Origin: Cliona cf. orientalis
Taxonomy: Eukaryota > Porifera > Demospongiae > Clionaida > Clionaidae
Direction of reading: 5' to 3'
Assembly: GCA_963930775.1 (NCBI GenBank)
Contig: OZ005689.1
Span: forward strand, 21,447,443-21,511,442
DNA length: 64,000 nt
Part shown: piece after piece, positions 21,770 to 34,169 of the stretch
Layout of the letters: every line of letters begins with the position of its first letter
How positions within the stretch are numbered: the first letter of the stretch is position 1
Notes under the pieces: model-generated
What the model saw: only the letters and a program-made list of their open reading frames with translations
What the model was told of the DNA's origin: nothing
Databases searched by the model: none
Translations under genes and position numbers: made by a program

Positions 21770-22751
21770 CAGATCTCTCTTCTATCGAGGATCCGGAGCT
21801 CCAACAGCTTGCACAATCTCTGCCTAGCCTAGTGCTCCAAGGTAAAGCGGTGTCTCTACTGTCAAAAAGTATTCTGGTGCCTACAATCGATGGAGGAGAT
21901 GGGCTAACAAGATAAAGTCAACTCTACCCCTCCATATTTGCTTATAGCTACCTTAGTTTTTTTTAGCGCAAACAGCCAAGACTAGTGCACCTATTGTTGA
22001 AGCCGTGAACGCTTTGTCGTGGGTAAACCAGATTGCAACAGTGGAGGATACCACGTCCCAACCATTGGTTATTCAAGTCCTGGCTGGTATTAAAAGAAAG
22101 TTGGCATGTCCTACGGTAAAGAAAGAGCCTATTACGCCTGAGATTCTGTCAAACGCTGGTGACCAAATTTGGCCAGCAGGATGCATCATTATCTGACATT
22201 CGCACTTTATGTGCCTGTCTGCTTGGTTTTGCAGGATTTTTTCGATTCAATGAATTAGCTAAACTCTGTGAATCAGATATCATCGTGCATAAAGAGCATA
22301 TCGAGATATTTACCGAGTCTAGCAAGACTGACCAACTCAGAGATGGTGCCTGGGTAGTGATTGCGCGTACTGATTCACCACTATGCCCAGTCGCTATGTT
22401 GGAACGCTACATGTATATGCGCATGGCCATTGTTATGGTGCTTGTGAGAAATACCTATTCAGAGCAATAGTGAACACAAAGAATGGCCAGAGGCTAAGGG
22501 AGTCAGGTGGTGTCAGCTACACCAGAATGAGGGACTTGGTCCTCAAAAAGCTATCTGCAATAGGCTTAGATCCCAAAAGATTTGGCCTGCACAGCCTACG
22601 CTCTGGAGGAGCCTCTGCAGCTGTAAATGCAGGAGTGCCTGACCGGATGTTCAAATGGCATGGCAGATGGTGCAGTGAGAATGCCAAAGATGGTTATGTG
22701 AAAGATTCACTGAAAGATCGGCTATCAGTATCTCAACATTCGGGCCTGTGA
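21770..22751 (+). pseudogene. Tyrosine recombinase of the DIRS element, broken
   Basis: An N-terminal helical SAM-like part (PIVEAVNALSWVNQIATV) shifts frame near 22150 and again near 22440. The catalytic domain is clear: FFRFNELAKL with the first Arg, HSLRSGGASAAVNAG (HxxR) and HGRWCSENAKDGYV with the second His/Trp and the probable nucleophilic Tyr. The stop is TGA at 22749. In DIRS elements this enzyme inserts the circular DNA copy without target duplication. The last ~100 residues are well preserved. Confidence 0.75.
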
Positions 22752-22770
22752 CCAAGACACTTTCTTTGCG

Positions 22771-23616
22771 TCTGTCGCCCGATACCCAATTATAATTGAT
22801 TGTGAACATGTTGGTGAGTGGTTGCATGGGGTGCCATGAGTGGGATTAGATGAGAGATATATTTTCTGTCGTTTGAACGCAGTGAATTAGAAGGAAAATA
22901 TTCTCTTATCGTTTCTGTGTATGCATGCATGCATTGTGTCTGGGAGATAATTGTTTGTCGTCATAGTGGAGACGCTGGGTTGTGTGTTTATGTTGCATGC
23001 ATGGACGGTTTGGCTCAGCTGGTGGCTATTTAAAGTGGATGCTTTGAGTAGTAGTCACTCTCTCGGCGACTCCTATTCGCAGTGCAGAGAAGTTTTCCCC
23101 AGGTATGTACATGGATGCTATATATCAGTGCATTGACTGCTCCATGTCTGTTTGTTTGAGTATCACATGCAGCTCTAATTGCTGATGGAACAGAGCTAAG
23201 CAGAGATCCACCTGACCGGACTAGATCTATACTCTAATGGACAGAACTCACCCCTTTTTTATTACCAGGGATGTTGTAATTCTTTTTTCTTTCCGGGCTT
23301 TTCCTCTCTCACAGTTTTTCCTTAATCAAAGGTTTTTTTATGTGTGAGAGGTTTTTTCCCATGGGTATAGTTGGCCGCATACCCTAAAACTGTGTACAGT
23401 CTGGTACACAATTATGTTTTCATTGGCCCATCCCTGCTTATTCCAGCTAGTCATTTTATGTAGCTGTTCGTATGTGATACTGTGTTGATGTGGTTGTTGT
23501 GTTGTTGTGTGGCGGACTTTTTCTGCACTCTCTGTCGCCCGATACCCAATTATAATTGATTGTGAACATGTTGGTGAGTGGTTGCATGGGGTGCCATGAG
23601 TGGGATTAGATGAGAG
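22771..23616 (+). repeat. DIRS split repeats B1 (22771-22856), A2 (22857-23094), B2 (23531-23616)
   Basis: B1 and B2 start TCTGTCGCCCGATACCCAAT and end GATGAGAGA. A2 directly follows B1. The 436 bases between A2 and B2 are non-coding, with T-rich stretches. Confidence 0.85.
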
Positions 23617-23944
23617 AATTGATTTCCGGGTGACGTGTAGTACGTATACGGATACGCTATACGTGTGCATAGCAAGGCCTTTAGACTGTAATTTCTCGAT
23701 TATTGGGGGTGTAGTTCGATCGCAAACAAAGCGCTCTAGCTCCACAGCCAAGTGCACGATGTGTCAGAGACTTGGAGGCAGGTTAGCCCTATCCAAATAT
23801 ACAGCTAACTAAATTTTCATGGATTGACAAATATGGCGGGTTTTCTCAGATCCAGTCACAAATGCTTAGAATCCTTATACTTAGAAAGCAAGTTCTTTAG
23901 GCAAAAACATACAAGAAGTTACTAAGCAACAGCATGCTAGAGTC

Positions 23945-24043
23945 TAGCCTCGTCCCCAGGCCACTCCCACATTTTCAATGTTACATGTTTCAATGTTTCT
24001 GTGTGTAACATTGAAAATGTGGGAGTGGGCTGGAGACGAGGCT
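23945..24043. repeat. Hairpin MITE, CTCGTCCCCAG family
   Basis: AGCCTCGTCCCCAGGCCACT is inverted at the right (AGTGGGCTGGAGACGAGGCT). Arms are ~40 bp with a small loop. 27526-27574 is a shorter hairpin with the same CTCGTCCCCAG terminus. Confidence 0.7.
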
Positions 24044-24395
24044 ACTAGAGTCTAGACATGCAATTCAACCAAAGGATCTACAGTCTTTAGAATACTTCAG
24101 AAGTAGTAAGGTGAACATGCAAGGCTTACAAGCTTGACGATTCAGCTGGACTATGCTCACCGGGTAATTTGCTCGGGATTCCACATAGAATCCTTCGGTC
24201 TAAATTACGTAGAAACCTATACAGTGTCTCAGATCAAAAACACTCAGACGATTATAAATGCCTAGCAATAAACTATAGCCATAGGCAAAAGAAATTTATC
24301 AGGATATTTTTATGGAGCTTACTGTTCTGGTTTCTTTTTTTATGAAGGACAGACACTAGTTCAACCAATCAGATCACCACGTTTGTTACAAATAT

Positions 24396-24494
24396 CGGAC
24401 AAGGCCGTGTATGTGAGGGGTCAGGGGTTGGGTTTCAGGGTTAGTCTCCAGGGTTAGTTTAGAGTTGAACTTTGGCCTTGTCCGTTCTTTCAAA
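24396..24494. repeat. Small inverted repeat, GGACAAGGCC ends
   Basis: CGGACAAGGCC at the left and GGCCTTGTCCG at the right, with a GGGTTAG-rich interior. Confidence 0.5.
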
Positions 24495-24728
24495 TATACA
24501 ACAGTTAGATACTGGCTAGGCGGTTTCTAAGTGATTTAGTCTGAATTTTTCCGCAGCCCGCTACATTTCAAACACAAGAAATAAATATCGAATCGTTACG
24601 TCCCAGTATCAGCTGAATCATCCGCTTACCTAGTTTTAGCAGAGACGACTTCGACTGGAGCGCTCGAGAGAACAATGAAAGTTTATACCGGAACTAGCAA
24701 TAATAAAAGAAATAATTATCAAATCGTT

Positions 24729-25468
24729 ACGCATAGGTGTCAACCGTCCCGATTTACGCGGGACAGTACTGAATTCTGCTACTGTGTCCCGCCGTCCCGC
24801 TTTGTTAGCCTTTAATCCCGACTTTACATAGCTGCTGTTACACCATCCATTTACCTACCTATGCTCTTTGCCACGCCCATCCTTATCAGGTGTGCAGCAT
24901 TTAGAACTGTGACATGACGTTTGTGTGTTCAATTCTTATGTCTTATAAGAGCAATTTTGCATGACATTAACTAGCTATCAGGACATGTCATACTTTAAGT
25001 GGTCCCCCTAGACTGTCCATAGCAACTGTGGATGGTCCCCCCGCAGGGTCAGGGGCTGGGTTTTGGATATACATGGTTAGCAGGGTTAGTCTCAAGGGTT
25101 TGTATGGCAGGGTTAGACTCCGAGGTCTGTATGGCAGGGTTAGCCTCCAGGGTTTGTCCTGGGGGGGGGGACCCAATATGGCACAGTGGACAGTCCGGGG
25201 GGACCACAATTTTGGGGGGACCGTTGACAGCGTGACAGACATCAACTCATAGGATCAAGTCTGTAAGAATTCAACTCAACTCCTTAGGTATTGATATGTT
25301 GATGCATATACACTGACATGCCAGTGATCGTATCGGCAATGATGGTTGATTCTTAACTAAGTTGATCATCCTGGACCTCCTAAGTGTTGTCCCTATTTTA
25401 AATACAAATCCCAGTTTATTTAGCAAACTGTGCCACTTTCTAATATTGTGAGGTTGACACCTATGCGT
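24729..25468. mobile_element. MITE inside the satellite, copy 1
   Basis: Inverted ends GCATAGGTGTCAACC and GGTTGACACCTATGC are flanked on both sides by the satellite bases CGTTACG, which may be a 7-8 bp target duplication. Internal inverted blocks with GTGGTCCCCC and GGGGGACCAC suggest a second nested repeat at about 24997-25225. Confidence 0.75.
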
Positions 25469-26002
25469 TACGTCCCAGTATCAGCTGAATCATCCGTTTA
25501 CCTAGTTGGATTAGCAGAGACGACTTCGACTGGAGCGCTCGAGAGAACAATGAAAGTTTATACCGGAACTAGCAATAATACAAGAAATAATTAATTATCA
25601 AATCGTTACGTCCCAGTATCAGCTGAATCATCCGCTTACCTAGTTTTAGCAGAGACGACTTCGACTGGAGCGCTCGAGAGAACAATGAAAGTTTATACCG
25701 GAACTAGCAATAATACAAGAAATAATTATTATCAAATCATTACGTCCCAGTATCGGCTGAATCATCCGCTTACCTAGTTGGATTAGCAGAGACGACTTCG
25801 ACTGGAGCGCTCGAGAGAACAATGAAAGTTTATACCAGAACTAGCAATAATACAAGAAATAAATATCAAATCGTTACATCCCAGTATCAGCTGAATCATC
25901 CGCTTACCTAGTTTTAGCAGACAACTTCGACTGAAATGCTCAAGAGAACAATGAAAGTTTATACCGGAACTAGCAATAATACAAGTATCAAATCGTTACG
26001 CA

Positions 26003-26709
26003 TAGGTGTCAACCGTCCCGATTTAGGCAGGACAGTACTGAATTCTGCTACTGTGACCCGCCGCCGTCCCGCTTTGTTAACCTTTAATCCCGACTTTACA
26101 TAGCTGCTGTTACACCATCCACTTACCTACCTATGCTCTTTGCCACGCCCATCCTTATCAGGTGTGCAGCATTTAGAACTGTGACAATGTATGTTTGTGT
26201 GTTCAATTCTTATGTCTTATAAGAGCAATTTTGCATGACATTAACTAGCTATCAGGATATGTCATACTTTAAGTGGTCCTCCTAGACTGTCCATAGCAAC
26301 TGTGCATGGTCCCCCCGCAGGGTCCGGGGCTGGGTTTTGGATATATATGGTTAGCAGGGTTAGTCTCAAGGGTTTTTTATGGCAGGGTTAGTCTCCAGGG
26401 TTTGTCCTGGGGTGGACCCAATATGGCGCAGTGGACAGTCCGGGGGGACCACAATTTTGGGGCGACCGTTGACAGCGTGACAGACATCAACTCATAGGAT
26501 CAACTCTAAGAATTCAACTCAATTCCTTAGGTATTGATATGTTGATACATATACACTGACATGCCAGTGATCGTATCGGCAATGATGGTTGATTCTTAAC
26601 TAAGTTGATCATCCTGGACCTCCTAAGCGTTGTCCCTATTTTAAATACAAAATCCCACTTTTTTTAACACTGTCCCACTTTCTAATATTGTGAGGTTGAC
26701 ACTATGCGT
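26003..26709. mobile_element. MITE inside the satellite, copy 2
   Basis: Near-identical to copy 1, with the same ends and the same satellite junctions, slightly shortened by internal deletions around 26370-26410. Confidence 0.75.
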
Positions 26710-27127
26710 TACGTCCCAGTATCAGCTGAATCATCCGCTTACCTAGTTGGATTAGCAGAGACGACTTCGACTAGAGCGCTCAAGAGAACAATGAAAGTTT
26801 ATACCGGAACTAGCAATAATACAAGAAATAATTATCATCAAATCGTTACGTCTCAGTATCAGCTGAATCATCCACTTACCTAGTTGGATTAGCAGAGACG
26901 ACTTCGACCAGAGCGCTCGAGAGAACAATGAAAGTTTATACCGGAACTAGCAATAATACAAGAAATAATTTTATCAAATTCGTCACCGTCCCAGTATCAG
27001 CTGAATCATCCGCTTACCTACTTATAGCAGAGACGACTAGGACTTGGACTGGAGCGCTCGAGAGAACAGCAAGACGTCTACACAGATGCCAGTTTATACC
27101 AGTGTATACCAGTTTATACTGGAACTA

Positions 27128-27130
27128 GCA

Positions 27131-27163
<33 letters not shown>
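27128..27163 (+). repeat. (ATT)n microsatellite
   Basis: About eleven ATT units at the edge of the satellite array. Confidence 0.9.
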
Positions 27164-27574
27164 GCACAACCGTGGCGCAATCAATTGAGGTCCGTGGTCA
27201 AAATATCCGGTATCTGCACATCGGGCACATCCTGATATTACACATTGCGGATAACAATACCGTATATCCAAGTACGTATACAAAAGTATACGGTAGACTG
27301 CGTCTGGAGTACTGCCTGTACATATTATATTATACGCGAGTTGTACCTGCTGCAGCCTAGGAGTGCACCCCAATCAGATAATGGGGCTGTCCAAACGCAC
27401 GGGCTGACCAATCAAGTGCCAGATCTTCTTATTCAATAATTTGTTGGGACTGTCCCACCATTCGCTCTGACCAACCAGTTGCTAGATCTTCGCGAGTAAC
27501 ACCGTGCGCAGCGCTGGAACAATAGTCTCGTCCCCAGACCCCTTCTTTTGGGGCGGGGTCTGGGGACGAGACTA

Positions 27575-29655
27575 ATGGAACAACTATGACACAACCAGAC
27601 CCTTCCTCCTCCCTCTTGTGAAGGGGCTCGCCCGCCAGACTAGATGCTACTATGTCACATACATCATGGGCTCTCTCAAGGTGAATATGCAAGGCTTACA
27701 AACTCGACAGTTCAGCTGGACTGTGCTCACCGGGTAATCCCTGCCGGGTGATGTTCGTGCGGCCAAAAATGATCGTACCTTCTTGACCCAAAGTTGTTCA
27801 TGGCCTGTCAATTGGCCTACTCTTGGTCCAAGATGGACGACGTAGTGGACCTTCTTTGGTTGCTAATCGTGACTGCGGCATACGCATGGGGGCAAACCGA
27901 GGGTCGGAGCGAGGAAGCCCCTGCACATTAGTGTACATGTATCTCGAGTGATGCGACGAGCTATACCCGAAGGTGCAGGATCTAGGAGTTTGTTGTATAC
28001 ACATGTAAGCGTAGATATTGTTTACCTATATTATTATCAATGTGTTGCCCCACCTACCACCCCACCTGGATCAGGGATCTGATCAATATTTACGGACAAT
28101 AGGGGGGAAATATACAATCCTATGATGGGGGCATTTGACCCTAGTATTTGCTCCATAAACCCCCACCCTTGCCCGTGGGGTGATATTTGGGGCATTACAT
28201 TGATAGGTGCAATAGAACGCAGGCTCCTATATCTATGATGCATTCTTTCCTACGTTATAAGACCGTTGGTTGATACCGTTCGTATTTTTCTTCGTACAGA
28301 CTTGTGCACGAACAGTTGCAAAAGTGCTCACTATACATTCTTGCTAGGTTGTGTATGGAATTGATCTCAGACAGACTTGCCTGTTATTGGGCTATTCCCA
28401 GAAAGAGCAAGAAGGAGGGGGGTTACACTACAGGGGTGTACAGCTAGTGGGGGATTCGTAATTCCTTGGACTACTATAGTTATGGATACTTACTCGGGCA
28501 AGTGCCCACTCCCAGCTAAGCGCCCATGGGCGCTTACCCGGGACACTAGGATATAATCGTTAGAGCCCAGCATCCCCCCTCCCAATAAAATTTCAGAAAC
28601 AGTAATTGAAATTCATGGTGTTGCTTACTTGATTTTCTGTGTGCCAGTTGGAAGTAATACAATTCACTAATGGCACGTGTATGGAAACGTCCTGGAAAAC
28701 AATTGTATGCACCAATATTGCAGAGCTGGTGCTCACTCAGAATGTATACGCTATATGTTAAAGAAGGGGTGTGCAGGTGGAAGGCAGTGGTGGAGACACC
28801 ACCAAGGAATGGGTATTATTAACAATGATAGCTGCTGAAGCCATCAACAAGAAAGGCATCACACAAGGAATTGTCCCCAAGCAGAGATTGTACTGCTTAG
28901 TACATGTACACGACGGTTGTCAAAATGCAACTAATCCAAAATGCATACCGTAATGATCTCTACACATTTTCTAGGCTGTAAGGAGGTTTTAGGTGACAGT
29001 AGTAGATGGTGTACTGCTGGAGTAGTGTGAACTGAATTCCCATCACACTATTGCAAGTTATGCAGTACAGTTCCCACACTATCATTTGAAGAGTCGCACA
29101 TATAATAAAAACATCAATACTACCCAAGGGATGCGTCAGATAGGAAGTCGACCTGTCCTTATGCAGTTGTTTGTTGCTTTGGTGAAACGAAGCCTCATGA
29201 ATTCGAACGCCTGCTAGATGACAGTTCAGAAAAAAAAAAATATCAGATTTTTGAGTGAAGTTTTTAGTTGCTTGCTCTGTGATCCGTTAACTGAACTATC
29301 CTCACTTGAAACGGCATTGAAGGGACCTACCATTTTAGAAGTATTCATTGTTCAATACCATTCCTCAAGAGCCACCTTTCTGAGATTCTAGGACTTTTAA
29401 TTTCCTAGTTCACTATAGCCCGATCATTCTGCCAAACTTTTTATTTCTTTTTCTCCATGCAGAAGGACTGGGCAGTGGCACTGTGGTCAGCCAAAGCCCT
29501 AACTGCTTCATATTCTACTCGTACAACTCATCCAAGCATGGCAAGAGGACAGCTTCTCTGTCATCTACATAGACAAGCAAGTTGGGCTACTCCGACTTGA
29601 AAGGTACATATAGAAAATTTTTATTGTTTGTAGTAGTAAAGTGTGTATGATTTTA
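27575..29655. other. No confident gene; possible exon-like stretches
   Basis: 28770-28950 has an acceptor-like GTGTGCAG followed by 59 open codons (AAEAINKKG... with Cys) and 29462-29600 has another exon-like stretch. They were weighed as receptor exons and not accepted. The rest shows no recognisable gene. Confidence 0.3.
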
Positions 29656-30290
29656 CTGTACCATAGATCTGGAAATTTTTGTGTAAAGAAACTTTCGTAT
29701 GATAAATTTTCGTATAAAAAAATGTTCGTACGAATGACCCCTTACCGCATTAGCGTTAACAGTACATGCTACCGTATTGTCTCTAATTTAACGGATATCT
29801 CTAATTATCCGGACACCATTTCGAATTATTTTTTATCTCTAATTACTTCGGACAGTCAATGAAGTTTGAGTTTTTGTTGTTCTAATTATCCGGACATTGT
29901 TGGACAGCTCGCGCTAGCGTGGTACTGATCGAGCAAAATTTGCAATGGACAGCTGCTTCTTTGGTGGTACTGAAGGAGGCGAGTTGTTCTCTTTCCCACC
30001 ATGAACAGGGAGCTCCAGGTACCGTCTCATTTTCTCAATATCTGCAGCTGCTCGATCGCACGTCCATTTGACCAAATGCGCATGCGCGATAGCGTGTTCT
30101 AATTCATCGGACACTTCGAACGCCGGCTATTTTCGTGTGCTCTAATTATAGCGGACATTGGCCAAAATAATTATTTTTCTGGTGTCCGTTAAATCAGAGG
30201 TAATACGGTACTTTTCGTAAGATTAATTTTCATAGCTGTCATCGACTACGAAAATAATTTTATAACAAAAGTTTCCAGATTCACAGTATA
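29656..30290. mobile_element. Outer MITE holding the nested 29770-30210 element
   Basis: ACTGTACCATAGATCTGGAA at the left is inverted at the right (TTCCAGATTCACAGTATA). Internal TTTTCGTA and TACGAAAA blocks are also inverted. Confidence 0.6.
29770..30210. mobile_element. Nested element, TACCGTATTGTCTC ends, pogo-like
   Basis: TACCGTATTGTCTCTAATTT at the left and a matching inverted end (CAGAGGTAATACGGTA) at the right, with further CTAATTATCCGGACA motifs as in pogo/Tigger-type elements. A minus-strand open frame at 30114-29914 (SDELEHAIAHAHL... with KKQLSIANFA) may be a remnant of its transposase or a captured exon. Confidence 0.55.
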
Positions 30291-31164
30291 ACAAAGGTAG
30301 AGATATTAACTGTCCATTTTTATGCTATTGTACTAGACCATCCCTATCAGAACCCTGTACACCAGTTAATCTGATCATACAGTGAGTGATATCTTGTGAA
30401 AATTCACCGAACAAGTATCCTTGTGTGCAGGTCTGTTTTGATGAAGAAGCGTTCACTATGTGTGCTGGTACTGACTGGGCATGGTCTTTGCAGCTGTTTG
30501 CATTAGCAACTTTGACAGCATCACAATCATCCTAGCGTACAGGCGGCTAAAAAAATCAGGTACATGAGTTTGCAGGCATAATTCTCAAGCAGTGAATTAC
30601 AAAGAATTAACAGTACCTAAAGCCATGGATGTTAATTGTCACCAGTACCTTATATTATAGCCATACACTGTGCATCATTGTTTCTTTTTCAAGAGGTTTA
30701 CACTCTCCAAATTTGTGTACAGCTCGGTCAGGATTAGTTGCACTGATGCACATGTACACTCCAACTCAGAACTGATAAGCACCTTAAGCCTGCATTATTT
30801 TGTTAGTGTTGCTGTGAAATTCACCCAACAAGCATCCGTATGTATGTATATGTACATGTATTCTCTCTCCAGCTCCCTATGTGTGTTCCACTTGATAACC
30901 GCTGCTCAACCCCTCTGTCTGATCTTCGCACTCAACAATAACCACTACTCCATGCTCAGCAGACACTTACCTCACTGCAGATACGGCACTGACCTCAACT
31001 ACTGGAAAGCCACTCTTGATAGGAGGTGATTCCCTATAATTTGCTAGCTGACCCAGTATGATAACCTAAATAACTCCCCACACCATTGGAAAGCTTGGAA
31101 TAACCCAAGGATTGGCTATACCTATTGAAGGGTCATTGGGTGTATGCATGCCTTTAATCTTGTA

Positions 31165-31570
31165 TACCGTATTCTCTCGATCAGACGCTGCGGCTACTAT
31201 TTATTTCATCGCCTGAGCTTGTGCAGCGTTTATTTGAGAGCAGCAACTATTCAAGAGTGGTGTTCGCTAATACCAGTTAGCTGCCAGAGAGGCCGTCCTT
31301 AGAGAAATGGTCGATCAACACCACTGAGCTAGGAGATTCTGGCCCTTTTCTGATGTAGATAAATGTTTAATAGAACTTGTTCTACAAGACTGCTAAAATT
31401 AATACTTTTCTTGTACCTGCCATGCCTGCCATGCCTGCCATTGAGAACAAGTAATGAGGCATGTTGACGTGCTTCTCGAATAATAGGCATGGTGCGGCTA
31501 CTATTCGAGTGGTAACTCTTTCGTTCAGCACTTCCAGAGGGTCGGCAACTATTCAAGAGTGGCCACTAAT
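31165..31570. repeat. Partial MITE, TACCGTATTCTCTCG end
   Basis: Only the left terminus is clear. The interior has repeated CAACTATTCAAGAGTGG motifs in both orientations, related to those in 55815-56203. Confidence 0.4.
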
Positions 31571-31772
31571 CGTGCCAGCTTCCATAAAAACATGCTTGCA
31601 TACTACTACAGAACAGTGAGCTACAGAACAGTGAGATAATGGAAACGCTATGCATCTCAACGATCGTGCAAATAAATGGAATGTAAACTTTCTATTCAAG
31701 AGAATGTAAATTGTTCGGTAGTTGTACTATATTATATAATGAAAAATATTTTTCAGACTGTCATTTTTCTTA

Positions 31773-32406
31773 TACCGTATCCTCCCGAAAATAAGCCCCC
31801 CCCCCCCCCCCCCCCCCCCAACCTTCTCAGCAGTAGACATAACCTAGACTGGGGAGGAAGCTTATTTTCGAATATGCACTTTCCCTCGAATGTAAGCCCC
31901 CCCTATGTGAAAGCGACAATGATCATGATCCATTTGCAGTCGCCGTGTGGAAGGACGACACCATCGTTGGTCATGTACCGTGGGAAATATCCAGAGTTTT
32001 TTTTCTTCAAAAGAGCGGCAGCGAGATGACCTGTCAAGTATACAGCAACAGACGACGATCGGCGGTGGGGAAAGGACTTCTTGTTCCATGTATGTAAGTC
32101 TTTAGAGGAAAGCAAAAGCATGTTGACCGGCTCTTATGTGTTCTCGCCAAGCTAGAAGTGCCATGATAACAGAATGACTTCAAAACAGGCTTTTCTAAAA
32201 GTCACCACCATACAAAAGATTCCTCTTTGTACTCGTAGTCAATTGAAGGGCGGGGTTACGTACGTACGTACGCACTTGCGTGTGCGTGTACGTGTATGTG
32301 TGCAGTCTACTTGGTGGGAGGGGGGCTTATAATCGAGGCAAACATACCTGTGCAAGAACTTGAGGGTCAAAGAGGGGAGGGGGCTTATTTTCGGGAGGAT
32401 ACAGTA
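31773..32406. mobile_element. MITE, TACCGTATCCTCCCG ends
   Basis: TACCGTATCCTCCCGAAAAT at the left is inverted at the right (ATTTTCGGGAGGATACAGTA). A C homopolymer of about 24 follows the left end, matched by G-runs near the right. A second inner pair of AAGCTTATTTTCG motifs is present. Confidence 0.75.
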
Positions 32407-34169
32407 CATTTATAATCCGTGTCATTACATGAGGGCATGGATACGCATCTTGAATGTGCCCAGTTGCTATGAACATGTGGTGGGGGCAGAGATAAAGTCA
32501 GTACTACAAGTGTCAGGATTAGTCAGAACTGTAGGGCCGTGTATACAAGGAAGAGTGGCCTTATTGCCTCGGGCCATAGAGCTAGCTAGAGAGACGTACA
32601 CATTGTTGAACAATTGGTGCGAAGTGGCGCCGTACATTTCAAGAGGCCTGCTGAGCAAGTGTTAGGCTAATAGCCACTGAGCCTCAAGCGAAGTGAGAGG
32701 CTTAATCTGTACGTTCTTTGTCATACCTGTCATAGTCTAAAAAACAGAGCGAGAATGTCGCCATTGCTCAATATGTAGGTTAGCCCAATGTTTTTTTTGT
32801 TGGCTGGGACTTGGGATGTAATGAGATGCAAATGATATTCGGCACAAAAACATGCTAAACACGTGCCCACGCTGTTGCTCAAGCTACGAAGTCTTGCTCA
32901 AATTATCTAAGCCTGCAAAATCTAGGTACGATGGATTAAGGTCAAAGGTTAAGTATACTAGGCAGTATCCGTACATAATCCGATTATTATACTATATACG
33001 ATGAAAAATATTCCTTGAGACGGACATTTTTTTATTATAGTCCATGTCCTTACCTGGAGGGCATAAAAGATGCACTCTCCTACAAGTTTACAATTGGTCA
33101 GAATTGTGCTATGCACATACATGTAAGCAAGGGTGCCATGGCTTAGGGGCATAGAGATGCATTCTCAAGCAAATAGGTGTCATTTCGACAGACTCCTGAC
33201 GACCTTTTAATATACATGTACATGTACCTACATTGTACTCTCTCCACACTGCCAATAGCAATAGTGTTGCTCCATCATAGATCTGTCTCCATGGCTTGGC
33301 TTACAAATTTGCAACCGGTAGATCATATACTGCTAGCTGTAGCTACCTGTGCCTTTAGACTCGCAGTGCAGTATGTCGCTACTATTTCAATAAATCTCAT
33401 AGCGCCGAGGATTTGGTACCATAATAGTATTTATTTTTCAGTGTACAAGCGACTTGAGTTTCAATACGCTCAAGAAAACGGCCGAGGCGGCTACCAAAAT
33501 CCCTTCAGCACCGAAGCTTTTGAGGATACTGAAACCCATTGATGATTGTTCGAGGTTGAGCGGGGTGGGAAGGCTGTCCAAATTTTAGCAGTTGCCCGTG
33601 GTAAGGTCATGAATATCTAATGAGATCGATCTCAGCCCAAAAATACGTTCATATCCGTCCATAACTTTTGAGCGCTTAGTTTTTTGCAACCATTCCACCT
33701 ACTTTCTACTTTAGACATTGCTAGTGTCTTCTTTCGTTTGAATCCTGAATCTTGTATATCTGTGGCCGTTTTGGTACCCGCCTAGTCCAAAATAGTCAGT
33801 TAAAAAAAAAACTTTGACCCCCACTAATTTAAGTTAATTAACGATGTTGCCATGGTAACTCATAATTTTAATGAACTACTTCCTTTCTCTTCAACATGGA
33901 TACCTTAGTGATCAAAGTTCACCCATGACATACACCAACAGTTTTGTGTTGCCATGTTAGCAGTATTTGCTACTTACAATCCAAGTGAGGCTGCCTTAGC
34001 AGTCCGGAGAATACCCTAAATCCCATGTTTTGTACCTTAATAGTCATGCTGATGTATATATGGAGCACAACAGAGATGGGACGCTGTATAGGAATTATTG
34101 ATTGATGCTAAATCTTTGCACTAAGTATACAACAAATCTACTAGCAATGTAGAACATATACATGTATGT
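32407..34169. other. No gene recognised
   Basis: Open frames here are short and lack protein character. Some ACATGTA-rich and T-rich stretches occur. I see nothing else. Confidence 0.4.

Larger units (their letters stand above)
17860..23617 (+). mobile_element. DIRS-order retroelement with split direct repeats (Ngaro/PAT-like), 5.76 kb
   Basis: The layout is A1 (17860-18098), gag, RT-RNase H, tyrosine recombinase, B1 (22771-22856), A2 (22857-23094), B2 (23531-23616). A1/A2 are ~239 bp and near identical; B1/B2 are 86 bp and near identical. This A1-ORFs-B1-A2-B2 order is the signature of Ngaro and PAT elements. No target duplication, as expected for recombinase-mediated insertion. All three coding regions are broken and the RT has a large internal deletion, so this copy is dead. 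Confidence 0.85.
17515..23866 (+). mobile_element. MITE-1 copy split by the DIRS-type retroelement
   Basis: The left part 17515-17859 starts with a degenerate TGGCCAGATCTGAGAAAA end; the right part 23618-23866 ends GGGTTTTCTCAGATCCAGTC. The intact family sequence CCATTTAATTGATTTCC is cut into CCATTTA and ATTGATTTCC with nothing duplicated or lost. The MITE-1 exon at 17831-17751 carries an in-frame TGA and small deletions. Confidence 0.75.
24590..27130 (+). repeat. ~130-bp satellite, about eight units, interrupted by two 0.7-kb MITEs
   Basis: Units occupy 24590-24729, 25469-26003 and 26706-27130. Each has CGTTACGTCCCAGTATCAGC, then GACTTCGACTGGAGCGCTCG, then AGTTTATACCGGAACTAGCA and an A/T-rich link. 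Unit lengths vary by small indels, and some units have GTTGGATTAGC where others have GTTTTAGC. The last unit degrades into an (ATT)n tract. On the minus strand each unit contains a donor-like CTAG|GTAAGC. Confidence 0.85.

Noticed and set aside
21015..21832. Frames of 60-112 codons rich in Gly, Leu, Val and Cys.
   Set aside because: Translation of the 40-bp minisatellite; different frames give similar lengths.
25028..25252. Repeated GLYGRV-type peptides in the satellite-borne MITE.
   Set aside because: They arise from tandem GGCAGGGTTAG motifs within the MITE and are broken in the second copy.
24590..27130. CRISPR-like regular repeats.
   Set aside because: Units are ~130 bp and adjoin directly without unique spacers; context is eukaryotic.
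28620..31030. Exon-like stretches (AAEAINKKG... at 28770; CFDEEAFTMC... near 30430) that recall a receptor ligand-binding domain.
   Set aside because: Frames do not connect, motifs are too short, splice sites inconsistent; the likeness may be chance.
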